A stretch of 64,000 nucleotides of DNA from Aquirickettsia sp965229725 (GTDB lineage Bacteria; Pseudomonadota; Alphaproteobacteria; Rickettsiales; Midichloriaceae). The notes under the pieces were generated by a model. It did no database searches. It had not been told where the DNA came from and was given only the letters and a program-made list of their open reading frames with translations. Positions 16,525-26,008 of this stretch are shown one piece after another; position 1 is the first letter of the stretch; the number at the start of each line of letters is the position of its first letter. The stretch is from the NCBI GenBank assembly GCA_965229725.1, contig OZ245923.1, positions 372,001 through 436,000 of the forward strand, read 5' to 3'. The position numbers were made by a program, and so were the translations under genes.

Positions 16525-18084
16525 ATGTTAAAGTTTTCGAAGTGGAAATTAGTTAGTATAGTCATCGTCATATTACTTTCAATTTATTTTTCAATCCCTA
16601 CATTTTTCTATAATGTTAAGGAAATGAGTTTTTTTACAAATCAAAAGGTGAATTTTGGTCTTGATTTAAGAGGCGGGGTCTCGTTAACAATACAAGCCAG
16701 TCTAGATGATTATGTGAAAGAAAAATTTTTACTGACTGCAGAGCAACTAAAAAATAAATTAAATAGCAATAATGTAGATTTTGACAATTGGGATTTAAAA
16801 GAGAGTTATTTGAAATTTTCAATTAATACTAATCAGCATAAAAATGCATTAAAGGAAGTGAAAAATCTTTTAAAGAATAAAGATTTTAGCTTAGAAAATT
16901 CTGGTGATAATTTTATTATTAGGTTTAACAATGAATATGTTGAGAGATTAACATCAGAAGTTTTAAAGCAGAGTATAGAGATTATTCGCAAAAGGGTTGA
17001 TTCTGTGGGTACTAAAGAGGTGGAGATCCAAACTTTTGGTAAGGATATGATATTGCTACAAGTGCCTGGGTTAAGTGATCCTAAAGAAATAAAGAAAATT
17101 ATTGGAAAGACGGCTAGGCTTAGCTTTCACATGGTTAAAAACAAACTTACAGATAATTTAACTGAGGCTGAAAAAATAGCACTACTAATTAATTCAAAAG
17201 TGGTTCCTTTGGGAAATGATAAGGGTGCGCTTATAGTGGAAAGCCGACCAGTAATGACTGGTGATATGTTGGAGTTTGCAAGTGTTGATAAAGGAAGATT
17301 AGGCGAGTCAGTAATTAGATTTCGTTTTGATAGCTTGGGTAGAGACATATTCGCTGATGTTACCACAAAAAATAACGGTAAAATGTTAGCAATTATATTT
17401 GATGATAAAATAATTAGTCACCCTGTGATTAACGAGCCCATATTAGGAGGTGAGGGAATTATATCTGGTAATATGACTCCTGAGGCTGCAACTGATATTG
17501 CATTATTACTTAGAGCGGGATCCTTACCTGTGCCTTTGCAAATAATTGAAGAGAGATTGGTTGGTCCTACACTTGGGATGGAATCAATTAAAGCGGGCAT
17601 AAAGGCTTGTATAATTGCTGCGGGATTAGTTTTTATTATAATGCTAGGTTACTATAGATTTTTTGGACTCGTAGCAAGTGTGGCTCTGATTATAAATTTT
17701 GTCATGATGATTAGTGTACTTTCAATTTTTGGAGCAACTCTTACATTGCCTGGAATTGCTGGTATAGTTCTAACCTTAGGTATGGCAGTGGATGCAAATG
17801 TTTTAATTTTTGAAAGGATAAAAGAGGAATTAAAAAAAGGAATGGTTCCACTCAATGCACTACACAATGGATATAAATATGCATTTATTACAATTTTTGA
17901 CTCAAATACTACAACTATTTTTGTCGCGATTGTTCTTTATATATTTGGAACAGGACCTACTAAAGGATTTGCTATAACATTAATTATAGGAATTTTGTGC
18001 TCCATGTTTACCTCTGTTTCAATCACAAAGGCCATAATAACATTATGGTATAGGGTAAAAAATCCCAAAGTTATTAATTTGTGA
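16525..18084 (+). CDS. secD: Protein translocase subunit SecD
   Basis: SecD is an accessory subunit of the Sec translocon that uses the proton gradient to finish export. The 519-residue product has an N-terminal membrane anchor, the periplasmic P1 opening NFGLDLRGGVSLTIQ, and EIIRKRVDSVGTKEVEIQ. Six C-terminal helices include GIAGIVLTLGMAVDANVLIFERIKEEL. The open frame begins at 16318, antisense to glmU; ATG 16525 gives the normal short N terminus. SecF is not adjacent; instead a sensor kinase overlaps its stop by 4 bases (GTGA). Confidence 0.95.
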   Translation: MLKFSKWKLVSIVIVILLSIYFSIPTFFYNVKEMSFFTNQKVNFGLDLRGGVSLTIQASLDDYVKEKFLLTAEQLKNKLNSNNVDFDNWDLKESYLKFSINTNQHKNALKEVKNLLKNKDFSLENSGDNFIIRFNNEYVERLTSEVLKQSIEIIRKRVDSVGTKEVEIQTFGKDMILLQVPGLSDPKEIKKIIGKTARLSFHMVKNKLTDNLTEAEKIALLINSKVVPLGNDKGALIVESRPVMTGDMLEFASVDKGRLGESVIRFRFDSLGRDIFADVTTKNNGKMLAIIFDDKIISHPVINEPILGGEGIISGNMTPEAATDIALLLRAGSLPVPLQIIEERLVGPTLGMESIKAGIKACIIAAGLVFIIMLGYYRFFGLVASVALIINFVMMISVLSIFGATLTLPGIAGIVLTLGMAVDANVLIFERIKEELKKGMVPLNALHNGYKYAFITIFDSNTTTIFVAIVLYIFGTGPTKGFAITLIIGILCSMFTSVSITKAIITLWYRVKNPKVINL

Positions 18085-20054
18085 CTAATATTAATGTGAT
18101 AAGAAAACTAAAAAATAAATTTTTAGATCTTTCATTAAAAAAGAAATTTATTATTTTAATTGCAGGAATTGCAACTATTTCTCCAATATTTTTGATCAGC
18201 TTGCTAGCATCTATTTATTATTATATTGGGATAGAATCACTATTTAATGATCAAGTTGGTAAGGCTGTTTCTGAGACTGTAAATGTAGCTAAATTATATT
18301 TAAAAGAGAATAATGCAAAGATAAAATTTGAGTTGCTACAAATTGAAAAAGCTATTGATAAGCAAGTTAAGGTTATAGATGAAAGCAATGAATTGAATTT
18401 TATACTTGATGAGCAAGTCAAAAGCAGAGGTGTTTCGGAAGCTATAATTTTTACAAAAGAGGCTATTATTGCTAAAAGTTCCTTTAGTTTTTCGTTTATG
18501 TTTCAGAAGATTTCTCCTAAAGTTTATAAAATGGTTGATGAGGAGAAGATAGTTTTATTAGAGAATCCAGGTGGAGATAAGATTAGAGCAATTACAAAGT
18601 TAGATAGTGTATTTTTTGGTGATGTATATTTAATGATTGGAAAATATATAGATAAAGAAATTGTAAATCATTTGAAAAAAACACAGGATTCAAAGGATAA
18701 ATACTATTATTTATTAGCTGATTTAAAATTTACTAAAAGAAGTTTACAAACTACTTTTATCATCCTTTCCTCTCTAATGTGCCTTTTTTCATTCATTATT
18801 TCAGTAAAATTAGCAAATATTATAGTTAATCCATTAAATAGGCTTTTAAATGCAACTACTAAGATTAAAAGGGGAGATTATTCCGCTAGAGTTCTTGAGA
18901 TGGCATCAAGTGATGAAGTTTCTCAATTAGGGACGGCATTTAATAAGATGACAAAAACTATTGAGAAGCAGCACAATGAATTAAAGGTTGCTTACAAGAG
19001 TATTGATGAACGAGTGAAATTCATAGAAACAGTATTAAAAGAAATTTCATCTGGTGTTATTGCGCTTGATAAAGATGGGCACATTTCCTTATATAATTAT
19101 CCTGCTAAAAAATTACTATGTTTGGAAAATTTTGATAAAAATACTAAAATATTTAGCATAGTTCCAGAGATTAGCGATTTAATTAATCATATATTAGAGG
19201 AACCAAGGAGCGTATTTAATGATAATATAATTATCAAGAGAAAGGGGAGGGTGATGCATATTTTTATCAAGATTGGTGCAGTAATAATTGAAGATAAGAT
19301 CAGTAATATTATTATTAGTTTTGAAGATATTACTCAATTGGTTATAGCTCAAAGAGAAGCTGCATGGTCAGACGTTGCTAGAAGAATTGCGCACGAAATT
19401 AAAAATCCTTTAACTCCAATTCAACTGTCTGCGGAAAGATTGAAAAGTAAATTTTCCAAACAAACTGATGATAAAGATATAAATAATTATAACAAATATG
19501 TTGATGCAATCATCAGAAATTCTAATGATATTCATTCAATAGTAAATGAATTTATACAGTTTGCGAGAATACCTAAACCTAAATTAAGCTCCTACAATAT
19601 TAATCAGATAATTAGAGAGGTGATTTTTAATCAACAAAACGTTTTTGGAAAAATTCATTATTCGTTTGATTATGAGAAAGAAAATCAGTATGTTACATGT
19701 GATAAAACACAAATTACACAAGTATTGACTAATATTGCAAAAAATTCTGCTGAATCTATAATCTCAAAACATGGAGCTAATAAAGAGGTTGGTGAGATAA
19801 AATTTTTCCTAAAGAATATTAACAATGATTTTTTAGAAGTCTCTATTAACGATAACGGACAGGGTGTGGAGCAAGATTTAATTTATAAGATTGCAGAGCC
19901 ATATATGACAACTAAAACATCTGGTATGGGTTTGGGGTTATCTATAGTTAAAAAAATACTAGAAGATCACGATAGTAAACTTAATATATCAAATATTAAA
20001 GATGGAATTAAGGTGTCATTTAATTTAAAAATCGGTAATAAAAATAATGAATAA
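18081..20054 (+). CDS. ntrY: NtrY-like sensor histidine kinase
   Basis: This is the membrane sensor kinase of an NtrY/NtrX-type two-component system, which in alphaproteobacteria responds to nitrogen or redox state. The 657-residue product has two N-terminal membrane segments flanking a sensory loop (about 25-245) and a HAMP domain around 250-300. A PAS-like domain follows, then the dimerisation/phosphoacceptor helix RIAHEIKNPLTPIQLSAERL with its histidine near residue 438. The ATPase domain has AKNSAESI, NDNGQGV and MGLGLSIV. The start is a GTG overlapping the secD stop. No cognate NtrX adjoins it. The FlbD-like regulator at 53.6-54.9 kb is a different family and need not be its partner. Confidence 0.9.
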   Translation: MTNINVIRKLKNKFLDLSLKKKFIILIAGIATISPIFLISLLASIYYYIGIESLFNDQVGKAVSETVNVAKLYLKENNAKIKFELLQIEKAIDKQVKVIDESNELNFILDEQVKSRGVSEAIIFTKEAIIAKSSFSFSFMFQKISPKVYKMVDEEKIVLLENPGGDKIRAITKLDSVFFGDVYLMIGKYIDKEIVNHLKKTQDSKDKYYYLLADLKFTKRSLQTTFIILSSLMCLFSFIISVKLANIIVNPLNRLLNATTKIKRGDYSARVLEMASSDEVSQLGTAFNKMTKTIEKQHNELKVAYKSIDERVKFIETVLKEISSGVIALDKDGHISLYNYPAKKLLCLENFDKNTKIFSIVPEISDLINHILEEPRSVFNDNIIIKRKGRVMHIFIKIGAVIIEDKISNIIISFEDITQLVIAQREAAWSDVARRIAHEIKNPLTPIQLSAERLKSKFSKQTDDKDINNYNKYVDAIIRNSNDIHSIVNEFIQFARIPKPKLSSYNINQIIREVIFNQQNVFGKIHYSFDYEKENQYVTCDKTQITQVLTNIAKNSAESIISKHGANKEVGEIKFFLKNINNDFLEVSINDNGQGVEQDLIYKIAEPYMTTKTSGMGLGLSIVKKILEDHDSKLNISNIKDGIKVSFNLKIGNKNNE

Positions 20055-21030
20055 AAATAATAAACTTAGAGGAATTGGATACATGATATTGAATTCTTTT
20101 GCGCTATCATTGGTTTATATATTGATGAAAAAACTCTCTGTTGATTTGAATTCAAGCCAGGTGGTATTTTTTTATAAATTTTGCTGTTTAATCATTATTC
20201 TACCTTGGGTTTTTAATGAGGGTATGCAAATATTAAAAACTCCGCAACTAAAGTTACATATACTAAGAGGGTTTCTTAGCGCATCTGGCTCATTATTTTT
20301 TATGTATTCTTTGCAGTTTGTAAAGGTAGTAAATGCTACAGCTTTATCATATCTAGAACAGGTATTATGGGCAGTTATTGCTATATTATTTTTTAAAGAA
20401 AAATTTTCTTGGCAGAAATTCATTGCAATTTTTGCTAGTTTTTTAGGAGCTTTAGCGATTATTTACCCCGGTTTAATAAATGCATCTTTCCCATTTGTTG
20501 ATGTGAGTAAGATATCAATTGCTGACTATGATAAGTATTATACATTTACTTTTTTAGCAGTGCTTAGCTGGACAGCAAACAGTGTTTCTGTGAAAATTTT
20601 AGGCAGGACTGCAAAAAATAAGACGCAGGCATTTTATTCGTTGTTATTTTCTTCTTTTTTTGCATTTCCCGTAGCTTTTTTAAATTGGGAATATGTTAAT
20701 ATTGGTTTTAATATTCCAATCCCTAATGGTTTAGTTCCATTCTATAGCCTAGAATTAAAACCTGCTTACTTGGTGTACTTTATTATTATTACCATTTGTT
20801 ATGTCACTCACTCCATTGCCTTTTTTAAAGCAATGAAAAAGGCAAATATGTCTGCTTTAGCGCCATATCACTATTTGAAAATTATATTTGTAGGTGTTTT
20901 GGGGTACTTAATATTTGGTCAGTCTCCTGATAATGCTGTGTATTTTGGATATCTATTGATAATTGCTTCTGGCATCTTCCTAATGAAGTATGAGCATAAG
21001 ATAGACAAGAAAGAGAAAGATAATAATTAA
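20047..21030 (+). CDS. DMT superfamily (EamA) transporter
   Basis: This is a ten-helix drug/metabolite transporter of 327 residues, made of two EamA repeats. The first repeat shows LRGFLSASGSLFFMYSLQFV and ATALSYLEQVLWAVIAILFFKEKFS; the second ends with LIFGQSPDNAVYFGYLLIIASGIF. Such proteins exchange amino acids, nucleotide sugars or, in Rickettsia, S-adenosylmethionine (Sam/EamA). The substrate here is not predictable. Its start overlaps the kinase gene by 8 bases, so the two are co-translated, and its stop overlaps the convergent TrpD-like gene by 4 bases. Confidence 0.87.
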   Translation: MNKNNKLRGIGYMILNSFALSLVYILMKKLSVDLNSSQVVFFYKFCCLIIILPWVFNEGMQILKTPQLKLHILRGFLSASGSLFFMYSLQFVKVVNATALSYLEQVLWAVIAILFFKEKFSWQKFIAIFASFLGALAIIYPGLINASFPFVDVSKISIADYDKYYTFTFLAVLSWTANSVSVKILGRTAKNKTQAFYSLLFSSFFAFPVAFLNWEYVNIGFNIPIPNGLVPFYSLELKPAYLVYFIIITICYVTHSIAFFKAMKKANMSALAPYHYLKIIFVGVLGYLIFGQSPDNAVYFGYLLIIASGIFLMKYEHKIDKKEKDNN

Positions 21031-21947
21031 CTATTATCTGCTGGGTTCATTATTTCAAAGATTTTTAAATATTTGTTTATAATATTTTTACAGAATTTAT
21101 TTCTTGAACTAAGTTCTGTTTTTTCCGGGTTTTTACAGTCTATTTTTAATAAATCAAAAATTTCATGAATAATATTGCTAAGAAATTTTAAATATTTTTC
21201 ATCTCTAATTGCCTGTGTAAATTGGCATGAATCATAGCTTTCTAAATTATCGAAGTGAAGAACTTTTTTTATGTCCAGTTTGTAATTGGTCATTTTAATT
21301 AATTCTATAGTATTTTCAGAAGTTATTACAAATATACTGTCTTTAAATAAATTTAAAAATGATGCAATAGTTTTAAGTTTTAAAAAACCCTCCTGATCCA
21401 TAATTATTATTTTATGCTTTGAATGCACAGGATTTATGGATATTTGAAGTAAATTTAATAAGGCATCAAATCCAAGTTCAGAGCTTAAAAAAAGAATGTT
21501 TTTTAAGGTTTTATTGTAATCTGATAGAGATAAATGGATATTGTGCTGATTTAATAAATTTTCTTCATTTTGATTACTTTTAGATTCTTTTAAAGCATCT
21601 GTAATATTTGAATTATCAAGATATAAATTTTTAAACTTTCCATAAATAAAATAATTTAATTCAGAGAGAATTAGAGAAATAGCAAGTGAAAAATTTTCCT
21701 GTAAATATGAATAGATATAGAAGTCAATATCGATATTTTGAAATTTTTGTATAGGAAAATTAATTCCTTTAATAATTCCATCAAATTCCTCATGAGTAAA
21801 ATTCCTCATTAATAAGGAAGTGAAAAATGAGCTAATTTGTGCAGGTGTGGCTCCTCCCTTTAAACAAGTATTCATACATATTTTGGCATCCTCATTGCTT
21901 AGTGCCTGATTTTGGATGGACTGATTAATTAAGCGCTTTATTATCAT
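21027..21947 (-). CDS. Degenerate TrpD-like (glycosyltransferase family 3) protein
   Basis: The 306-residue product looks like a diverged relative of anthranilate phosphoribosyltransferase. The N-terminal helical domain matches: LSNEDAKICMNTCLKGGATPAQISSF is the family's second-helix text. A later stretch, LGFDALLNLLQISINPVHSKHKIII, aligns with the 'FNLLGPLTNP' region. The middle catalytic segment with the PRPP-binding glycine motif and the acidic DE pair is missing or unrecognisable. A tryptophan-synthesis role is therefore unlikely. It overlaps the 3' end of ccmF by 23 bases and has lysine- and asparagine-rich drift, so it may be a regulatory or decaying protein. The assignment rests on pattern recognition only. 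Confidence 0.55.
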   Translation of the reverse strand: MIIKRLINQSIQNQALSNEDAKICMNTCLKGGATPAQISSFFTSLLMRNFTHEEFDGIIKGINFPIQKFQNIDIDFYIYSYLQENFSLAISLILSELNYFIYGKFKNLYLDNSNITDALKESKSNQNEENLLNQHNIHLSLSDYNKTLKNILFLSSELGFDALLNLLQISINPVHSKHKIIIMDQEGFLKLKTIASFLNLFKDSIFVITSENTIELIKMTNYKLDIKKVLHFDNLESYDSCQFTQAIRDEKYLKFLSNIIHEIFDLLKIDCKNPEKTELSSRNKFCKNIINKYLKIFEIMNPADNS

Positions 21948-23787
21948 TTTTATAATTTACCCCTTTTTGAATCATACTAATCAAACCTGCCAAGCTAATC
22001 AATGCGCAACTTAACCAAATAAAGTTAATCATTGGATTATACTGAATATTCACAGTAATTTTTTCTGAACTTTCAGGAGAGTTAATTGAAAAATATACAT
22101 CATAAAAAATATGATTAATTGTATCAATTTCTACAGTCTGTTGTTTTTCAATAGGGAAGAATCTTATTTCAGGATGTACTTTTATTTCGTTGTTAACCGA
22201 TATTATTGCGGTTTTTGTAAAATAGTTAGATTTTGTCCTGTAATCTATGTTCTCTAATTTAATATGCAAGTTTTTAAATGTTATGGTCTCTTTTAATACA
22301 AGTGTTTTTACAACCTCATCTTTCAGTCCATAAAACATTGAAATTGAAAAAATTAATAAAGCAAATCCTCCATGAGCAAATGATACTGGTAATTTTTTCA
22401 AGCCTCTGGATTCTATAAGTATTTTTATGGATGATAAAATTAGAGGCACTGCAATAAAAATACCTAATATTGAATAGGGTTTTTTGATATCTAAATAGTA
22501 TGAGAGGGTAAAAGTGAAAATCAGAGAAATAAGAATAAAATATAAATTATCTTTTATAGGATTCTTTTGTGGAGTATTGCTAATTCCAAACGTACATAAT
22601 GCTGCTAATACTAGGGTTATGGGTGGAACTAAAAGATTGTAATAATTACTATTTATAGAGAAATATTTTTGAAATGCTATTTCCATAAATAATGGATATA
22701 AGGTGCCGAGGGATATAATGAATGCTATTATGCAGAGTATTATGTTATTTAATAATAGGTATCCATTTGTGTTTTTCTTCACTGCTTTATCAGTACATAG
22801 TTTTTTAAAATTCAATGCATATATTAGTAGGGCACAGCCAGAGATTAAAAAGACTGAAATAAGAATAAAAAATCCTCTTTTAGAATCTTGAGCAAAAGAA
22901 TGAACTGATGCAATTGTTCCTGATCTTACTATGAATGTACCTATCATTACTAAAGTGAAAGTCAGTATGCTGAGTAATACTGTCCAACTAAGTTGGGAGG
23001 TAGATTTTTTAGAAAATTTCATTGAATGGATTAAAGCAGTTGAGGTTATCCATGGTATCAGGGAAGCGTTTTCTACAGGGTCCCAAAACCAAAATCCTCC
23101 CCAACCCAGTTCTCTATATGCCCACCATGCGCCGGAACCAATGCCCATAGTTAAAAAACTCCAGGCCAGTAGTATCCATGGCTTTATTGATTCAATCCAA
23201 TAATCTGTATTTTTTAATATCAGTACTGATAAACTTGCTGAAAATGGTAATGAAAATCCAACATAACCAATATATAATATAGGCGGATGAAAAGAGACGC
23301 CTATATCCTGCAATAAAGGGTTCATACCAAGTCCTCTGACGGGTGCAGGGAGGATCCTTTCAAAAGGATTTGATGTGTATATTGTGTATAGAACAAACAT
23401 AAATGCTAAGATGGCTTGGAGGATTAGCGTAAGATTTTTTGTTGGTAAATTATTGTTACTAAAAACTCCAAATAGAAATGTTGGGAGAGAAATGGAAATT
23501 ATCCAAAGTAACATTGAGCCTTCATGGTTACTCCAAGAACCCGCTATTTTATAAATCAGGGGTTTTAATTTATGAGAATTATAAAGCACATTTAAAACTG
23601 AATAATCAGATATAATATAGCAAGTTATCAAAGATATAAAGCTGACTATTGTTGATGCGGCAATTACTCCCCACAAGAAAATTGAAATTTTTAATCTACT
23701 ATATTTTGGAAATATGGAGTTAAAAATTATTAAAAGTAGCATTATTAGGGAGAGATGTAGAAAAAAATTTCCAACTTCAGCGAACAT
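21925..23787 (-). CDS. ccmF: Cytochrome c-type biogenesis protein CcmF
   Basis: CcmF is the core of the System I cytochrome c heme lyase in the inner membrane. The 620-residue product has about 14 membrane segments and the heme-handling tryptophan-rich WWD-type segment GWGGFWFWDPVENASLIPW. GSWSNHEGSMLLW near residue 87 and GMNPLLQDIGVSFHPPILYIGYVGFSLP provide the conserved histidine contexts. A C-terminal periplasmic domain precedes the last helix. The length is slightly below the usual 640-660. The gene is followed by the overlapping TrpD-like gene; other ccm genes are not in the window. Confidence 0.95.
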   Translation of the reverse strand: MFAEVGNFFLHLSLIMLLLIIFNSIFPKYSRLKISIFLWGVIAASTIVSFISLITCYIISDYSVLNVLYNSHKLKPLIYKIAGSWSNHEGSMLLWIISISLPTFLFGVFSNNNLPTKNLTLILQAILAFMFVLYTIYTSNPFERILPAPVRGLGMNPLLQDIGVSFHPPILYIGYVGFSLPFSASLSVLILKNTDYWIESIKPWILLAWSFLTMGIGSGAWWAYRELGWGGFWFWDPVENASLIPWITSTALIHSMKFSKKSTSQLSWTVLLSILTFTLVMIGTFIVRSGTIASVHSFAQDSKRGFFILISVFLISGCALLIYALNFKKLCTDKAVKKNTNGYLLLNNIILCIIAFIISLGTLYPLFMEIAFQKYFSINSNYYNLLVPPITLVLAALCTFGISNTPQKNPIKDNLYFILISLIFTFTLSYYLDIKKPYSILGIFIAVPLILSSIKILIESRGLKKLPVSFAHGGFALLIFSISMFYGLKDEVVKTLVLKETITFKNLHIKLENIDYRTKSNYFTKTAIISVNNEIKVHPEIRFFPIEKQQTVEIDTINHIFYDVYFSINSPESSEKITVNIQYNPMINFIWLSCALISLAGLISMIQKGVNYKNDNKALN

Positions 23788-23865
23788 TATTTACCCAATA
23801 CACTTACAGACTTATTGCTTCTGAGTTACTTATAATACAAATAATAAATATATCAATATAATTCA

Positions 23866-24825
23866 ATGGATATAGAGTATCATTACTATATTACATATTT
23901 AATAGCAATAAAATCGGGCTTTGAAATACATGAAGCTTATATAATCGCTTATAGCTCTCAATTTGTAGATGATAATTGTCATGAATATATGATATATAGT
24001 GCAAATAGCAGCCAAGTTGAGTATAAAAACTTTATTTCTGCGATTAACGAAAAAACCTTAAATTCTCACAAATTGGATGAGATATTAATACCATTTCATT
24101 TTTTACCAGATGTTAAAATCAAAGATAGTAGAAAGGATGGGGAAATTCATCCGTTTAATACTGTGAAAAATTCTACATTCGCAGAGTATATTTTAACTAA
24201 TGCACTAAAGAGTGGTAATTTATATTTGATAGGCATTGCCACTCATGCTTATGTTGATACTTGGGCGCATCAGAATTTTGTTGGAGTGCGCAGCAATTAT
24301 AATGCCTTTAATAACTTCTTAGCAAAATTATTGCCTAATATTGGCCATTTAGACGCGCTAGATAAACCTGATTTAGTAGGGTTAATCTGGAAAGATACCA
24401 GATTAAAAAAAGTAGAGATTAATAATGTTCACAGATTTACTCAAGCATCTAAAAAATTAATGAACATGTATTTAAGGTTTACTGGTCATCGCAATTCTAA
24501 TAAAAATAAATTTATTTCTGAATTAAAATTTATCATGAATAATGATAAGAAAAATAGTTATTTTGCTGTAAAGAGGTTTAAAAATAAAAGAATTAAGCAA
24601 TACAATGACGTTGTAAAAAAAATCTCAAATTTTGATATTTTAAATTATAATCGCTATTGCTGGAGAGATGAATCAATTATTAAGCAAAATACAGAAAGGT
24701 ATGTTTGGAAAAAAAATATAGAGTATGAAAAAAGTAATTGGTTTAGGTTTCAAGAATCAATAAAACACCACCATGCTTTTGTTATGTCAAATTTAAAATT
24801 ATTATTAGAGAGAGAAAAGGATTAG
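23866..24825 (+). CDS. DUF6765-like protein
   Basis: The 319-residue soluble protein begins MDIEYHYYITYLIAIKSGF and contains AYIIAYSSQFVDD and LIGIATHAYVDTWAHQNFVG. This pattern of spaced His, Asp and Trp residues resembles the DUF6765 family, which looks like a zinc-dependent phospholipase C/S1-P1-nuclease-type helical metal site (HxxxDxxxH). The metal-binding residues HAYVDTWAHQNF are intact. No signal peptide is visible. The function is unknown. It is divergent from ccmF. Confidence 0.65.
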   Translation: MDIEYHYYITYLIAIKSGFEIHEAYIIAYSSQFVDDNCHEYMIYSANSSQVEYKNFISAINEKTLNSHKLDEILIPFHFLPDVKIKDSRKDGEIHPFNTVKNSTFAEYILTNALKSGNLYLIGIATHAYVDTWAHQNFVGVRSNYNAFNNFLAKLLPNIGHLDALDKPDLVGLIWKDTRLKKVEINNVHRFTQASKKLMNMYLRFTGHRNSNKNKFISELKFIMNNDKKNSYFAVKRFKNKRIKQYNDVVKKISNFDILNYNRYCWRDESIIKQNTERYVWKKNIEYEKSNWFRFQESIKHHHAFVMSNLKLLLEREKD

Positions 24826-24885
24826 AGCATTTACATGGACTAATCCTAACAGATATGAAATGTATTTAAAATAATATACTAAAAG

Positions 24886-25038
24886 TCATCGAGAATTCTG
24901 AGGTTTTTTCCTTGCTTTGTCAGCCTGGAACTTCTCTATAGCTTTGCGCCATGGTTGCTTACTTTCCATCTTAGAGCGTCTCTCTTTTCTATCATCGGCT
25001 TTATTTGCCAATCTAGCCTCTTCTGCTGTTCTTTTCAT
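24886..25038 (-). CDS. Small basic protein of 50 residues
   Basis: An ATG at 25038 opens a 50-codon frame ending in TGA at 24886. The product begins MKRTAEEARLANKADDRKER and ends KARKKPQNSR; it is strongly charged, helical and rich in K, R, E and A. The codon pattern and composition look like a real gene rather than chance in AT-rich DNA (few stops, GC-richer than its surroundings). I do not recognise a family. A ribosome- or nucleic-acid-associated role is only a guess from charge. Confidence 0.5.
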   Translation of the reverse strand: MKRTAEEARLANKADDRKERRSKMESKQPWRKAIEKFQADKARKKPQNSR

Positions 25039-25341
25039 GGCTTTTTACCATTATGTTATATAAAATGCAGGAACTTTATAATAATTAACATCACATCCTA
25101 CTTTCTTCAATTTTCATCGTATCATATTTTTTTTGAAAATTCATTGTTATAAATATTAAATATGCTGAAGTTTATCTATATTATCTGATACTTAATAATA
25201 CTGAATTGATAGAGTTATCATTATTTAATGATTGCAGTATTTCTGTTGTTATCATATAACAAAATTGCAATGATTGAAAAAACGTAACAACCTATATTTT
25301 TATTACCTAAGTAGTTGCAAAAATAATATAATGTAAAAATT
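25039..25341. other. Intergenic stretch with imperfect palindrome
   Basis: No gene is seen in these roughly 300 bases. A long imperfect hairpin spans about 25231-25271. ATTGCA at 25231 pairs with TGCAAT at 25266, and TGTTAT at 25247 pairs with ATAACA at 25256 around a short loop. There is no trailing T run. Its position just upstream of the FMN reductase gene would suit an operator or an RNA element, but neither can be shown. Confidence 0.35.
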
Positions 25342-25908
25342 ATGACCATTTTATTTATTTCAGGTAGTACTAGGAAAGGATCACTCAACACAAAGTTAGT
25401 GAAATATTCTTATGATTATGCCATTGGTATTGGTCTTGAGTCTAAACTCATAGATTTAGCAGATTATGAAATGCCGATTTATCAAGGAGATTGGGAGAAT
25501 GAAAATGGGATTCCTCAGGATATTAAAAAACTAAAGGAATTGGTTTTCAATTCTAAAGGTTTATTCATTTCTACTCCAGAATACAATGGATTTTTTTCGC
25601 CATTGATAAAAAATACTATAGATTGGTTAAGTAGACCTGAAACAAAGGATGAGGAAGCATTAAAAGTTTTTAAAAATAAAATTGCAATGATTGTGGCAAC
25701 GTCTCCTGGCAAGCTTGGTGGGATGAGGGCATTGCCACACTTAAGGCAGCTATTAAATAATGTTGGAATTACCGTTTTGGCAAACGAAATAGCAATTCCA
25801 TTTGCAATGAAAAATCTTGATGATAATGGAAATTTATTAGATGAAGGCTTAAAGAAAATGCTTGGTACCCATATTAGGAGACTCAAAGATTTCGTAGCAA
25901 AAGGATAG
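25342..25908 (+). CDS. NADPH-dependent FMN reductase family oxidoreductase
   Basis: This is a flavodoxin-like quinone or FMN reductase of 188 residues. The FMN phosphate loop is ILFISGSTRKGSLNTKL at the N terminus. STPEYNGFFSPLIKNTIDWLSRP is the family signature for the isoalloxazine side, followed by IAMIVATSPGKLGGMRALPHLR. Relatives include ChrR/YieF and SsuE-like enzymes that reduce quinones, chromate or free flavin. The physiological substrate is unknown; protection against oxidative stress is plausible. It appears to be transcribed alone. Confidence 0.88.
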   Translation: MTILFISGSTRKGSLNTKLVKYSYDYAIGIGLESKLIDLADYEMPIYQGDWENENGIPQDIKKLKELVFNSKGLFISTPEYNGFFSPLIKNTIDWLSRPETKDEEALKVFKNKIAMIVATSPGKLGGMRALPHLRQLLNNVGITVLANEIAIPFAMKNLDDNGNLLDEGLKKMLGTHIRRLKDFVAKG

Positions 25909-26008
25909 ATTTTGCAAATAATATCCTGGGCAAAAGTTTTCAATAATAATTTCAATTTAGCAAAAATATGATATACTTGAGATTGTAAGAGATTATATGT
26001 GAAGTTAA

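Noticed and set aside
16473..16571. N-terminal extension of glmU to ATG 16571
   Set aside because: The extra residues are not found in GlmU and would overlap the secD start. ATG 16472 positions the nucleotide loop correctly.
21027..21947. Functional anthranilate phosphoribosyltransferase (trpD)
   Set aside because: The PRPP-binding and metal-binding motifs are absent and no other trp gene is in the window.
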